From Kofleriaceae bacterium (GTDB lineage Bacteria; Myxococcota_A; Polyangia; Haliangiales; Haliangiaceae), in NCBI GenBank assembly GCA_018057825.1, contig JAGPCY010000036.1, positions 5,261-69,260 on the forward strand: a stretch of 64,000 nucleotides of DNA. Reading direction: 5' to 3'. The notes under the pieces were generated by a model. It saw nothing but the letters and a program-made list of their open reading frames with translations, was not told the origin of the DNA and made no database searches. This document shows, one piece after another, positions 45,560 through 54,879 of the stretch. The translations under genes and the position numbers were made by a program. Each line of letters starts with the position of its first letter. Position 1 is the first letter of the stretch.

Positions 45560-48500
45560 GTGACACCATTCTTCACGTACTCAGCCAGCACGGTGCCGGT
45601 CGACTTGTCGGTCAGGGTGACGCGATCGAGCTGATCGATGTTGCCGATGTTGGGCAGATTCTCGCCGATCGAATCGAAGATGTTCGACGGATTGCCCCGC
45701 CGCGGCCGGAACTGACCGTCGGCGTCGATGATGCGGACCGTACCATCGGGCAGGATCTCGCGCTGGCGGCCGCCGCCGATGCGGGTTGTCCCGACGTCGA
45801 GATCCATTCGAATCGTAACGTCGTGCTGACCGGGGATCGGGTTGGTATCGACCGGGTTCGGCGGGTTCGCACGGTCTGCCGCCTTGTCGGCCGCGTGGCG
45901 AATGCCGTTGGTGACGTCACCGTGCTGCGACACGGGGTTGTCGACAGTGGTGACCTCGACACTCCGGTTCACGGTGCCGGACGGATCCTCGACCGTGATG
46001 TCGAACGAGCGCATCTGCTCGTTGGGGTTCGACACGCGGGGCGGTGAGCGTCCGTCGCCGCCGATGTTGATGATCTGTCCAGGGTACTCATTGAGGAGCC
46101 TGCGCGCCTCGGTGAGCTCGCCGACCGCTCGGTCTAGATCGGTGCCGGATTTCCCGGCGGTGAAGTCAACCCAGTCGTCAATTCCTTGCACGCGGTTGGT
46201 CGCCGCGAGATCCCCGATCTGAGCCAGTGTGGGCCCGTCGAGGCGGGAGGCGTAGGAGCCAAACGTCTGCGGTCCGAGGGCGTCGAGAGCTTGGCGACGC
46301 TGGTCGGGCGTCATCGAACGCGCCGTTTGCATCGCCGGCTCGCCGCCGGAGTTCCAGACCGCGTCGATCTCGGCGTCCGTCATGTTCGACTGGAGCGCCT
46401 GTCGATGGTGGGGCGGCACCGGACCGTTGGGACCGCCGGGCGTGGGACCGCCGGGCGTGGGACCGCCGGGCGTGGGGCCGCCGGGCGTGGGGCCGCCGGG
46501 CGTGGGACCGCCGGGCGTGGGACCGCCGGGCGTGGGACCGCCCGGAGTCGGGCCGCCGGGCGTGGGACCGCCGGGCGTGGGGCCGCCGGGCGTGGGACCG
46601 CCTGGCGTGGGGCCGCCGGGCGTGGGACCGCCGGGCGTGGGACCGCCGGGCGTGGGACCGCCCGGAGTCGGGCCGCCGGGCGTGGGACCGCCGGGCGTGG
46701 GGCCGCCTGGCGTGGGACCGCCGGGCGTGGGACCGCCGGGCGTGGGGCCGCCGGGCGTGGGACCGCCGGGCGTGGGGCCGCCGGGCGTGGGGCCGCCGGG
46801 CGTGGGGCCGCCCGGAGTCGGGCCGCCGGGCGTGGGTCCGCCCGGAGTCGGGCCGCCGGGCGTGGGACCGCCGGGCGTGGGGCCGCCGGGCGTGGGACCG
46901 CCTGGCGTGGGACCGCCGGGCGTGGGACCGCCTGGCGTGGGACCGCCGGGCGTGGGGCCGCTGCTGGGAGGGTCGATGATCGGCCGGAACTTGCTCCGGT
47001 CCGGCATGTACATCTGGGTGCCGCCGCCCGAGGCATTGTACGGCTGACCAGGCACCGACCAGTCGTCGTTGATCGGCGCGGCCGTCGACTGAAGGACCTG
47101 AACGTCCTCGACGACCTCCCACCGGGTCACGACCTTGTCCGCGATGATCGGATTGCCGTCGGGGCCGAGGACCGGGTTGCCGTCGGGGCCCAGGACCTGA
47201 CCTTGTGGGTTGATACCGAGCTGGCTCGCGGTCGCGTCGCCGTTCGAGTAGTAGCTGCCCTGGCGGCCGCCCTGGACCTGGTACTGCGAGAGGATCGTGC
47301 CGCGCGGGATGGTCTCGACCGTCACGGGATGACGGAAGTCGATACCGTCGAGGTGCGAATCGATCCGCCCCTCGGGCATGCCGTGGCTGCGGTAGAACTC
47401 GAAGGCGGAGTCGCGGCTCGCCTGCATCGCAGGCGTCCAGTCGGGATCGCCGGGACGAGGCGCGCGATCAGGCGTGCCCGGAGTCGGGCCGCCCGGAGTC
47501 GGGCCGCCTGGCGTGGGACCGCCTGGCGTCGGGCCACCTGGAGTCGGACCGCCCGGCGTGGGACCGCCTGGAGTCGGACCGCCTGGCGTGGGACCGCCTG
47601 GCGTCGGGCCACCTGGAGTCGGACCGCCCGGCGTGGGACCGCCTGGCGTCGGGCCGCCTGGCGTCGGACCGCCCGGCGTGGGGCCGCCCGGCGTGGGACC
47701 GCCCGGCGTGGGACCGCCTGGAGTCGGACCGCCTGGAGTCGGACCGCCTGGAGTCGGACCGCCCGGAGTCGGACCGCCTGGAGTCGGACCGCCCGGCGTC
47801 GGGCCGCCTGGAGTCGGACCGCCCGGAGTCGGACCGCCCGGCGTGGGACCGCCCGGCGTCGGACCGCCTGGCGTGGGACCGCCCGGCGTGGGACCGCCTG
47901 GCGTGGGACCGCCCGGCGTGGGACCGCCTGGAGTCGGACCGCCCGGAGTCGGACCGCCCGGCGTGGGACCGCCTGGAGTCGGACCGCCCGGAGTCGGACC
48001 GCCCGGAGTCGGACCGCCCGGAGTCGGACCGCCCGGAGTCGGACCGCCCGGAGTCGGACCGCCTGGCGTCGGGCCACCTGGAGTCGGACCGCCCGGTGTC
48101 GGACCGCCTGGAGTCGGACCGCCTGGAGTCGGACCGCCCGGCGAGCCTGGCGAACCCGGCGAACCCGGCGAACCCGGCGAACCTGGCGAACCCGGCGAAC
48201 CCGGCGAACCCGGCGAACCGCCGCCACCCTTCTTCATCCCGATCAACACCAGCAGCACCTCGACCGCCGAGGTGGCGCCCTCGAACCAGCGGCCGTTCTT
48301 GAAGTGCTCGATCGCCTGCATCAGCGACTGCGCGCCGCCGTACAGGTCGTAGGCCTCCATCACGACCTTCAGCGCGCGGGCCGCCTTGGCCATGTCCGCC
48401 GCCTGGCCGGCGCCGGGCACCAGATCGAGGAGCGCGGCGACCGCCGACATCGTCGCGTCGACGTAGTTGCCCTCGACGAAGTACAGCGCGGCGTTGACCA

Positions 48501-51500
48501 GGCCGGTGACGGTGCCGACGCCGGGGATGAAGCCGGCGATGTCGAGCAAGAGGTGCAGCGCGTTGCGGATCGGCTCTGGGATCCGGTTCCACACGCTGCC
48601 CAGCAGGAAGAACTGCCCGAACGGGATGAACTGCGCCACCAGCACCTGCATCCACATCGGCAGCGCGTTGAACCACTCGGTGAACTGCGCGAGCTTCTCG
48701 AACAGGTAGCCGCCGATCGCGCCGGCGTACTCCTTGAAGACCTCCCAGCACTTGGTCAGGCCGGGGAAGGTCTTGGCGAACCACGCCTTGAGCGCGCCCC
48801 ACTGCGCCTGGATCCAGCGCCACGACGGCTGGATGATGTTCTCGTTGACCCAGGTGCCGAACTGGACCGCCTTCTCCTTGATCCAGTCCCAGGCCTGCCC
48901 GAGCTTGTCGGACAGCCACGACCAGCCCTGCTTCAGGCCCTCCCACGCGCCCTTGACCAGCTCGTAGGCGCCCTTGCCGACGAGCGCCAGGGCGCCCAGG
49001 CCCAGCTTGACCGCGGTCTCGACGGCGGTGACCGCGCCGCGCGCGACGGTCTCGACGCCGGTCACCACCGCGTTGGCGCCGGCCTCGACCAGGTTGACCG
49101 CGCCGGTGGCGCCGCGCTCGACGACGTTGACCGCCCCGGTCGCGGCGCGCTCGGCCAGGTTGACCGCGCTGGTCGCCTTCTGCTCGACCCAGTTGACCGC
49201 GCCGGTGGCCTTCTGCTCGACGAAGTTGACCGCGCCGGTGGCCTTCTGCTCGACCCAGTTGATCGCGCCGGTGGCCTTTTGCTCGACCCAGTTGACCGCG
49301 CCGGTGGCCTTCTGCTCGACGAAGTTGACCGCGCCGGTGGCCTTCTGCTCGACCCACGACACCGCGCCCGAGGCCTTCTGCTCGACCCACGAGATCGCGC
49401 CCGAGGCCTTCTGCTCGACCCACGACACCGCGCCCGAGGCCTTCTGCTCGACCCACGAGATCGCGCTCGTGGCCTTGTCCTCGACGAACGACAGGCCGGC
49501 GTCGACCGCGCCCGACACCACGTCGACCGCGGCGTTGCCCACCGAGGCCACGCCGTCGACGATGCCGCTGACCGCGCCGGCGAAGAACTGGACGATCGGT
49601 CCACCGCGGCTGGCGATCGAGTCGATCGCCCCCTTGGCGCGATCGGCCATGCCGTTGACCAGGTTGTGCCCGGTCTCCGAGATCCAGTCGCGGGCGGCGT
49701 CAGCCTTGCCGCTGATCCAGTCGCGGGCGGCGTCGGCGCGGCCGCTGATCCAGTCGCGGGCGGCGTCGGCCTTGCCGCCGATCCAGTCGCGGGCGGCGTC
49801 GGCCTTGCCATGGATCCAGTCGCGGGCGGCGTCGGCCTTGCCGTGGATCCACTCGCGCGCGCTGTCGGCCTTGTCCCCGATCCAGTCGCGGGCGGCGTCG
49901 GCCTTGCCATGGATCCACTCGCGGGCGGCGTCGGCCTTGCCGTGGATCCAGTCGCGGGCGGCGTCGGCCTTGCCGTGGATCCAGTCCCGGGCGGCGTCGG
50001 CCTTCTCGGCGATCCACTGCCGGGCGGCGTCGCCCTTCTCGGCGATCCACTGCCGCGCGGCCTCGGCCTTGTCGGCGATCCACTGCCGGGCCGCCTGGGC
50101 CTTGTCGGCGATCCACGCCCGGGCCGCCTGGGCCTTCTCGCTGATCCACGCCCGCGCGGCGTCGCCGCGACCGGCCAGCCACTGCACCGCGGCGACCAGC
50201 TTCTCCTTGAGCGTGTTGAAGATCTCGCTGGCCTTGTTCTTGAGCCAGTCCCAGCCTTCCTTGGCCGCGTTCCACGCCTTGGTCGCCAGCTCGACGGCCT
50301 TGGTCGCGATCTCGGTCAGCTTCTGCTGGATCGGCTCCCACACCCGCCGCGCCCAGTCGGTGAACTGCTGCCACTTCTGCTCGAGGACCTGGAGGATCGG
50401 CGCGATCTTGTCGAGGAACGCCTTCCACGCCCGCTCGGCCTCCTCCTGGATCGTCTGGAAGCCCTCGGCGATCTTCGAGAACTGCGGCTGCAGGAACGCA
50501 TCGATCTTGGCGATGTAGTCCTTGGCCTTGCCCTGGTAGCGATCGCACAGCTCGCCGGCCTCGCGATCGAGGACCTGCAGGATGCCCATGGCATCGCCCT
50601 CGAGGACGTTCCAGGCGATCTCGACCGCGGCGTTTTGCTGCTCGGCCTCGCCGCGCACCTGCTCGGTCTCGGCGGCGATCTGCTGATCGACCGCGGCCGA
50701 CTCCTGCTGCGCCTGCTGCTCGAGGCGCTGGTAGTCCTGGTTGAGCTCGGCCGAGCGGGCGTTGGCGTCGGCGTCGAGCTCGGCGCCCTTGGTCTGGGCG
50801 TCGGCCTCGAGTTCGGCCTGCTTGGTCGCGGCGGCGGTCCGCACCTCTTCCTGCTTGGCCTGGCCGTCGCGCTCGACCGCGGCCCGGCGGGCCTGCGCAT
50901 CGGCGTCGAGCTGCTGGCCGCGGGTCTGGGCGTCGGTGTTGAGCTGGTTGGCGCGAGTCTGGGCCTCGGTCGCGAGCTGCTGGCCGCGGGCCTGGCTGTC
51001 GGCCTCGAGCTGACCGCCGCGGGTCTGGCCATCGCTGTCGAGCTGGCCGCCGCGGGTCTGGCTGTCGCTCTCGAGCTGCTGGCCGCGGGCCTGGCCATCG
51101 GCCTCGAGCTGGCCACCGCGGGTCTGGCCGTCGCTGTCGACCTGACCACCGCGGGACTGGCCGTCGGCCTCGACCTGGCCGCCGCGGGTCTTGCCGTCGG
51201 CGTCGACCTGACCGCCGCGGGTCTGGCCATCGGCGTCGACCTCGCCGCCCTTGGTCTGGCCGTCGCCCTCGACCTCGGCGCCCTTGGTCTGGGCGGCCGA
51301 GTTCATCTCGCCGGCCTTGCCCTGGCCCTCGCCGGGCAGCGGCGACTTGGTCGTGTTGGCGTCGCCGCGCAGGGCCTCGAGGAGCTTGCGCGCGCCCTCG
51401 ATCGGGTTGAGATCGCCGAGCGACAGGCGTTGGACCTGGGGGCCCTGGGTCTGCGGCGCCGGGGTCAAGGCCACGGGGGCGGCGGCGGGGCCGCGCGGAG

Positions 51501-54213
51501 CGTTCGCGTTCGCGTTCGCGTTGCCGTTCGCGTTCGACGCCGCGGCGACGGTCGGCGCGTCGTCGTCGTCGTCGCGATCGTGCTCGCCGACCGAGCCCCA
51601 CCCGGCCTTGTCACGCCCGGCCTTGTCGTCGGTCGCGACCGCATCGGCCTCGCGCACCGCGGGCGTCGCCGCGCGCGGCTGGCCGCCGGTCTGCTGGATC
51701 ACGTGGGCCAGCTCGTGGGCGAGCAGGCGGCGGCCGTCGCCGCCGTCGACGCGCTCGCCGGCGCCGAGCGCGATGTGGTGACCGACCGCGAACGCGCGCG
51801 CGCCGAGCAACCCGGCCAGCTCCGCGGCCTCGCCGTCGTCGTGGACGCGGACGTCACCCAGGTCGTGACCGAAGCGCGGCTCGAAGAACTCGCGCTCGTC
51901 GCTCGACAACGAGCGGCCCCCCGTGCGCTGCAGGCGCTCGACCCGCGCCTCGACGTCGTCGGGCAGCTCGCCGGCGAGGAGCGCGGCGAGGGCGGGATCG
52001 CCGCCGGCCCGCCCGAGGCGCTGGACCTGACCGTCGGCGCGGCCGCTGACGTCGGCCTCGCCCATCGCCATGACCTGATCGGCGGCGCGATCGGCCTCGC
52101 GCTCGTGGCTGGTGTCGGCGTCGCCGACGGCCAGCTTGGGCTGGATCATCTCGGCGACCCGGCGCTTGCGCTCGCCGGCGCGGGCCTGGGCCTGGGCCAG
52201 GAGGTTGGTGATCGCGGCCTTGCGCTGGGCGATCCCGCGATTGGGGCCGGCCGCCAGATCGCTCGCGGTCTGCGGCTGCGGACCCATCCCGCCGCCGGCG
52301 CGCTGGGGAGCGCCACCGTCGGGCGCGGGGGCGCCCGGGGCCGGCTGGTCGCCGCCGCGATCGCCCATCGGGAAGCCGAGGTCGCGGGCGGCGCCGCGCA
52401 CCAGGTCCATCGCGCCGCCGGCCACCGACTCGATCTGCGCGCGCAGATCGGGCGGGACCAGCGCGGCCGCGGCGCGGCCGAGGGCGTCGACCAACCCGCC
52501 GCCGTCGCCGCCCGACAGCGCGGTGCGCGCTTGATCGAGGCCGGCGCGCAGCCCGGCCGGCGCGCCTTCGAGGAGCGAGCCCAGGGGATCCCCGACGACG
52601 CCCGCGGCGTCAGCCAGCGCGCCGCCGGCGGCGCCGACCGCGTCCGATAGCGGCCCGGTGAGTCCGCCGATCGCGTCGGTGACCTGACCGGTGAGCCCGC
52701 CGAGCGCGCCGGTGAGGGGCGCGGTGAGCTGATCGACCGCGCCCGTGACCTGACCGGTGAGGTCGCCGACGGCGCCGGTGAGAGGCGCGGTGAGCTGATC
52801 GACGGCGCCGGTGAGGGGCTCGGTGAGCTGATCGACGGCGCCGGTGACCTGGGCGGTAAGCCCGTCGATCGCGCCGGTGAGCGGGGCAGCGAGCTGATCG
52901 ACGGCGCCGGTGACCTGGGCGGTGAGGCCGTCGATCGCGCCGGTGAGGGGGGCGGCGACGGCGTTGGCGGCGCCGGTGACCTGCGCGGTGAGGCCGTCGA
53001 TCGCGCCGGTGAGGGGGGCGGCGACGGCGTTGGCGGCGCCGGAGACCTGCGCGGTGAGGCCGTCGATCGCGCCGGTGAGGGGGGCGGCGACGGCGTTGGC
53101 GGCGCCGGAGACCTGCGCGGTGAGGCCGTCGATCGCGCCGGTGAGGGGGGCGGCGACGGTGTTGGCGGCGCCGGAGACCTGGGCGGTGAGACCGGCGAGG
53201 GCGCCCGACATGGGCGCCGCAGCGTTGGCGGCCCCACCCGCGAGCGGGGTCGTGGCTCCGGCGGCCGGCGCGCCGGCACCGTCCGTCTGCCCGGTCGTCG
53301 TCGCGGTCGTCGTCGCGGTCGCCGGCGCGGCCGTCGCCGGCGCGGCCGTCGTCGTCGCGGTCGGGCTCGCGGTCGTCGCCGCACCGGGCGCGCCGGGCGA
53401 GCCGCCACCGCCGCTCGCCGCCGCCGGCGTGCCGCTGCCGGTCAGGTCCGGTCCGTCGGCGCCAGGCGCCGCGGTCGTCGGGGCGGGGATGCTCGGCGCC
53501 GCAGGCTTGACCTGGAACATCCCGGGGTCGGGGATGCGGGCCTTGATCGTGTCCCATTGCGCCGCCAGGGCGGCGCCCGGGTTGCTCTGCGGATCGATCC
53601 CGAGGGGGCGCGGCGTGATCGGCCCCGCGACCGCGTTGCGGCGCGCCGACCAGGCGTCGGTCGCACCGCCAGCGTCGCCCTCGAGGGTCGGAGCCGGCGG
53701 CGGTGCCGTCGCCGTGACCGGGCGTGGCGCCGGGACCTCGCGCGTGTCTCCGACGGCGGCGTCGGGCGTCGGCACCGGGGGCGTCGGCGGGCGAGCGGGC
53801 GCCCCGGCCGGCGCCGCGGCGGGTGGCGTGGCCGCGGTCGGCGGCGTGGTCGGCGCCGCGCCGGGACGCGGGGCGTTGGCGGCCGGCGTCGCCCCGGGAC
53901 CTCGAGCGTCTGCGACCGGCCCGGGCGGCGTGCCGCGCGGGGGACGTCCGGCGGGGCCACTCGCGGGCGCGCCGGTGGCCTTCCCGCGCGCTGCGACCAA
54001 GCCCTGCGTCTCGGCCCGGGTCTGGTTGAGCGCGCCCTTCTTCGCCGGCGCGTCCGGACGCGCGGCGCCGCGCGGCGCGAGCATGCGCTTCACCTCGCCG
54101 TCGACCCGTGGCTTCCGGCCGGGGACGCCCGCCACCTCGGGCGTGGCTTCGCCAGCGTCGGGCGCGAGTTCGGCGTCGGCGGTCGGTTCGCGCTTCAGCA
54201 TCCGGGTGCCCAT
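45541..54213 (-). CDS. Giant DUF4157 (eCIS-core) polymorphic effector with two toxin-like modules
   Basis: 2890 residues. In order: Ala/Pro/Thr-rich N-terminus (~1-330). A 20-residue repeat array (~335-520, AVAAPLTGAIDGLTAQV). A DUF4157 unit with IQPKLAVGDAD, EREADRAADQVM, FGHDLGDVRVHDD and the metalloprotease motif HELAH at 833-837. Three 11-residue repeat arrays: DGQTRGGQL at ~961-1164, KADAARDWIHG at ~1348-1518 and WVEQKATGAVN at ~1578-1711. An amphipathic and partly hydrophobic region (~1712-1990). SPG repeats. A ~44-copy GGPTP array (~2026-2246). A module with GTILSQYQ, GSYYSNGD and GGGTQMYM (~2247-2413). A second ~35-copy GGPTP array. A C-terminal module (~2597-2890). DUF4157 proteins are cargo of contractile injection systems; that delivery route is inference, since no such system is in the window. 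The internal module resembles polymorphic-toxin type 46/Tse6-like domains. Confidence 0.85.
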   Translation of the reverse strand: MGTRMLKREPTADAELAPDAGEATPEVAGVPGRKPRVDGEVKRMLAPRGAARPDAPAKKGALNQTRAETQGLVAARGKATGAPASGPAGRPPRGTPPGPVADARGPGATPAANAPRPGAAPTTPPTAATPPAAAPAGAPARPPTPPVPTPDAAVGDTREVPAPRPVTATAPPPAPTLEGDAGGATDAWSARRNAVAGPITPRPLGIDPQSNPGAALAAQWDTIKARIPDPGMFQVKPAAPSIPAPTTAAPGADGPDLTGSGTPAAASGGGGSPGAPGAATTASPTATTTAAPATAAPATATTTATTTGQTDGAGAPAAGATTPLAGGAANAAAPMSGALAGLTAQVSGAANTVAAPLTGAIDGLTAQVSGAANAVAAPLTGAIDGLTAQVSGAANAVAAPLTGAIDGLTAQVTGAANAVAAPLTGAIDGLTAQVTGAVDQLAAPLTGAIDGLTAQVTGAVDQLTEPLTGAVDQLTAPLTGAVGDLTGQVTGAVDQLTAPLTGALGGLTGQVTDAIGGLTGPLSDAVGAAGGALADAAGVVGDPLGSLLEGAPAGLRAGLDQARTALSGGDGGGLVDALGRAAAALVPPDLRAQIESVAGGAMDLVRGAARDLGFPMGDRGGDQPAPGAPAPDGGAPQRAGGGMGPQPQTASDLAAGPNRGIAQRKAAITNLLAQAQARAGERKRRVAEMIQPKLAVGDADTSHEREADRAADQVMAMGEADVSGRADGQVQRLGRAGGDPALAALLAGELPDDVEARVERLQRTGGRSLSSDEREFFEPRFGHDLGDVRVHDDGEAAELAGLLGARAFAVGHHIALGAGERVDGGDGRRLLAHELAHVIQQTGGQPRAATPAVREADAVATDDKAGRDKAGWGSVGEHDRDDDDDAPTVAAASNANGNANANANAPRGPAAAPVALTPAPQTQGPQVQRLSLGDLNPIEGARKLLEALRGDANTTKSPLPGEGQGKAGEMNSAAQTKGAEVEGDGQTKGGEVDADGQTRGGQVDADGKTRGGQVEADGQSRGGQVDSDGQTRGGQLEADGQARGQQLESDSQTRGGQLDSDGQTRGGQLEADSQARGQQLATEAQTRANQLNTDAQTRGQQLDADAQARRAAVERDGQAKQEEVRTAAATKQAELEADAQTKGAELDADANARSAELNQDYQRLEQQAQQESAAVDQQIAAETEQVRGEAEQQNAAVEIAWNVLEGDAMGILQVLDREAGELCDRYQGKAKDYIAKIDAFLQPQFSKIAEGFQTIQEEAERAWKAFLDKIAPILQVLEQKWQQFTDWARRVWEPIQQKLTEIATKAVELATKAWNAAKEGWDWLKNKASEIFNTLKEKLVAAVQWLAGRGDAARAWISEKAQAARAWIADKAQAARQWIADKAEAARQWIAEKGDAARQWIAEKADAARDWIHGKADAARDWIHGKADAAREWIHGKADAARDWIGDKADSAREWIHGKADAARDWIHGKADAARDWIGGKADAARDWISGRADAARDWISGKADAARDWISETGHNLVNGMADRAKGAIDSIASRGGPIVQFFAGAVSGIVDGVASVGNAAVDVVSGAVDAGLSFVEDKATSAISWVEQKASGAVSWVEQKASGAISWVEQKASGAVSWVEQKATGAVNFVEQKATGAVNWVEQKATGAINWVEQKATGAVNFVEQKATGAVNWVEQKATSAVNLAERAATGAVNVVERGATGAVNLVEAGANAVVTGVETVARGAVTAVETAVKLGLGALALVGKGAYELVKGAWEGLKQGWSWLSDKLGQAWDWIKEKAVQFGTWVNENIIQPSWRWIQAQWGALKAWFAKTFPGLTKCWEVFKEYAGAIGGYLFEKLAQFTEWFNALPMWMQVLVAQFIPFGQFFLLGSVWNRIPEPIRNALHLLLDIAGFIPGVGTVTGLVNAALYFVEGNYVDATMSAVAALLDLVPGAGQAADMAKAARALKVVMEAYDLYGGAQSLMQAIEHFKNGRWFEGATSAVEVLLVLIGMKKGGGGSPGSPGSPGSPGSPGSPGSPGSPGSPGGPTPGGPTPGGPTPGGPTPGGPTPGGPTPGGPTPGGPTPGGPTPGGPTPGGPTPGGPTPGGPTPGGPTPGGPTPGGPTPGGPTPGGPTPGGPTPGGPTPGGPTPGGPTPGGPTPGGPTPGGPTPGGPTPGGPTPGGPTPGGPTPGGPTPGGPTPGGPTPGGPTPGGPTPGGPTPGGPTPGGPTPGGPTPGGPTPGGPTPGGPTPGGPTPGGPTPGGPTPGTPDRAPRPGDPDWTPAMQASRDSAFEFYRSHGMPEGRIDSHLDGIDFRHPVTVETIPRGTILSQYQVQGGRQGSYYSNGDATASQLGINPQGQVLGPDGNPVLGPDGNPIIADKVVTRWEVVEDVQVLQSTAAPINDDWSVPGQPYNASGGGTQMYMPDRSKFRPIIDPPSSGPTPGGPTPGGPTPGGPTPGGPTPGGPTPGGPTPGGPTPGGPTPGGPTPGGPTPGGPTPGGPTPGGPTPGGPTPGGPTPGGPTPGGPTPGGPTPGGPTPGGPTPGGPTPGGPTPGGPTPGGPTPGGPTPGGPTPGGPTPGGPTPGGPTPGGPTPGGPTPGGPTPGGPTPGGPTPGGPNGPVPPHHRQALQSNMTDAEIDAVWNSGGEPAMQTARSMTPDQRRQALDALGPQTFGSYASRLDGPTLAQIGDLAATNRVQGIDDWVDFTAGKSGTDLDRAVGELTEARRLLNEYPGQIINIGGDGRSPPRVSNPNEQMRSFDITVEDPSGTVNRSVEVTTVDNPVSQHGDVTNGIRHAADKAADRANPPNPVDTNPIPGQHDVTIRMDLDVGTTRIGGGRQREILPDGTVRIIDADGQFRPRRGNPSNIFDSIGENLPNIGNIDQLDRVTLTDKSTGTVLAEYVKNGVTWTRVR
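46432..46963 (-). repeat. 15-bp coding satellite (GGPTP), distal array, ~35 copies
   Basis: Tandem units like GACCGCCGGGCGTGG on the plus strand, encoding GGPTP on the minus strand. It separates the two C-terminal modules of the giant protein. Most units are identical, with a few GGAGTC and CCTGGC variants. Confidence 0.97.
47475..48138 (-). repeat. 15-bp coding satellite (GGPTP), proximal array, ~44 copies
   Basis: Same peptide as the distal array but more variants at the synonymous positions (GGAGTC, GGCGTG, GGCGTC, CCT/CCC). It separates the helical body from the internal toxin-like module. The different variant spectrum shows the two arrays have evolved separately for some time. Confidence 0.97.
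48139..48219 (-). repeat. 9-bp coding repeat (SPG), 8-9 copies
   Basis: TTCGCCGGG-type units on the minus strand encode Ser-Pro-Gly directly before the proximal GGPTP array. Confidence 0.9.
49080..50170 (-). repeat. 33-bp coding repeats: two arrays of 11-residue units
   Basis: 49660-50170 encodes about sixteen KADAARDWIHG-type units, and 49080-49480 about twelve WVEQKATGAVN-type units. The 11-residue period (hendecad) predicts long amphipathic helices or right-handed coiled coils, as in LEA-type proteins. Confidence 0.9.
50720..51330 (-). repeat. 33-bp coding repeats: DGQTRGGQL-type array
   Basis: About eighteen units of 11 residues, charged and Gln-rich, directly after the DUF4157 domain. 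Together with the two arrays at 49080-50170 this makes three hendecad arrays of different composition in one protein. Confidence 0.9.
52690..53200 (-). repeat. 60-bp coding tandem repeat (20-residue units)
   Basis: About nine units of ANAVAAPLTGAIDGLTAQVSG type; the central three or four copies are nearly identical in DNA, indicating recent expansion. Confidence 0.9.
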
Positions 54214-54374
54214 CTTACGAGGTGGGCACCACGCGCCTTCCTCGCGATCGGCACAGAATCATCAAGCTCGGACGGTCCGACCCATCTGCCGTCGGTGAAC
54301 CTCGCAATCGGTCATCGCCCTCACATCAAATCCCGCAGTTGTTCACGAAGTCGTCACCAAAATCGTCCACCAGC

Positions 54375-54779
54375 TCACGGCGCCGCCAGCTTTCGATATC
54401 CGCCACCATTGATGATATTCGTGAAACCGGCAGATTCGAGGGTTCGCTTGGCATGACCGGCGCGCGATCCCGACCGGCAGTAGAGGACGATCGGCTTGTC
54501 CTTGCCGCCGGCCAGCGCCTCGATCTCGGCCAGCTTGTCGCCCACCGAGCCGACCGGGACGAGCTTGGCCTGGGGCAGGTGGCCCTCATCCCACTCGCTC
54601 TGCTCGCGGACGTCGATCACCGTCGCGCCCGCGGCGATCGCGGCCTTGGCCGCCGCCACCGGATCGGCCGGCGCTGCCGCCGGGGCGGCGGAGGCGGCCT
54701 TCGGCGGACGAGCTGACTCGTCGCAGCCGAGGGTCGGGGCGGTGAAGAGCACGAACGAGACGAGCCACGGCGAGCGCAT
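54375..54779 (-). CDS. Rhodanese-domain lipoprotein
   Basis: 134 residues from ATG 54779. The signal VSFVLFTAPTLGC ends at a lipobox Cys. A short Ala/Pro linker follows. The rhodanese domain (~50-134) has VIDVREQSEWDEGHL and the active-site loop LYCRSGSRAGH with catalytic Cys. It would handle sulfane sulfur or act as a periplasmic redox protein like PspE. TACCCT ends 7 nt upstream of the ATG. Confidence 0.88.
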   Translation of the reverse strand: MRSPWLVSFVLFTAPTLGCDESARPPKAASAAPAAAPADPVAAAKAAIAAGATVIDVREQSEWDEGHLPQAKLVPVGSVGDKLAEIEALAGGKDKPIVLYCRSGSRAGHAKRTLESAGFTNIINGGGYRKLAAP

Positions 54780-54786
54780 GGCTGCG

Positions 54787-54792
54787 AGGGTA
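54787..54792 (-). promoter_or_regulatory. -10-like TACCCT, leaderless type
   Basis: On the minus strand TACCCT ends 7 nt before the ATG at 54779. Confidence 0.45.
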
Positions 54793-54879
54793 CCGCGCCC
54801 GGCGGCCGCGCCAACTGCGCTCCGTGGTCGCGGCGGACCGCCTGCGCGCGTGGTCACGCGCCACCCGCGCGGGGGACGC

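Noticed and set aside
46382..47047. Collagen-like GPPGV repeat protein on the plus strand
   Set aside because: It is the reverse reading of the GGPTP satellite, with no start context or signal peptide.
46432..48138. CRISPR-like appearance of the dense short repeats
   Set aside because: Units are 15 bp, contiguous and in frame with coding sequence; there are no spacers and no cas genes.
46186..52650. Plus-strand open frame of 2154 codons opposite the giant effector
   Set aside because: The 15-, 33- and 60-bp repeats keep several frames open at once. Only the minus-strand frame gives DUF4157 and toxin-like motifs.
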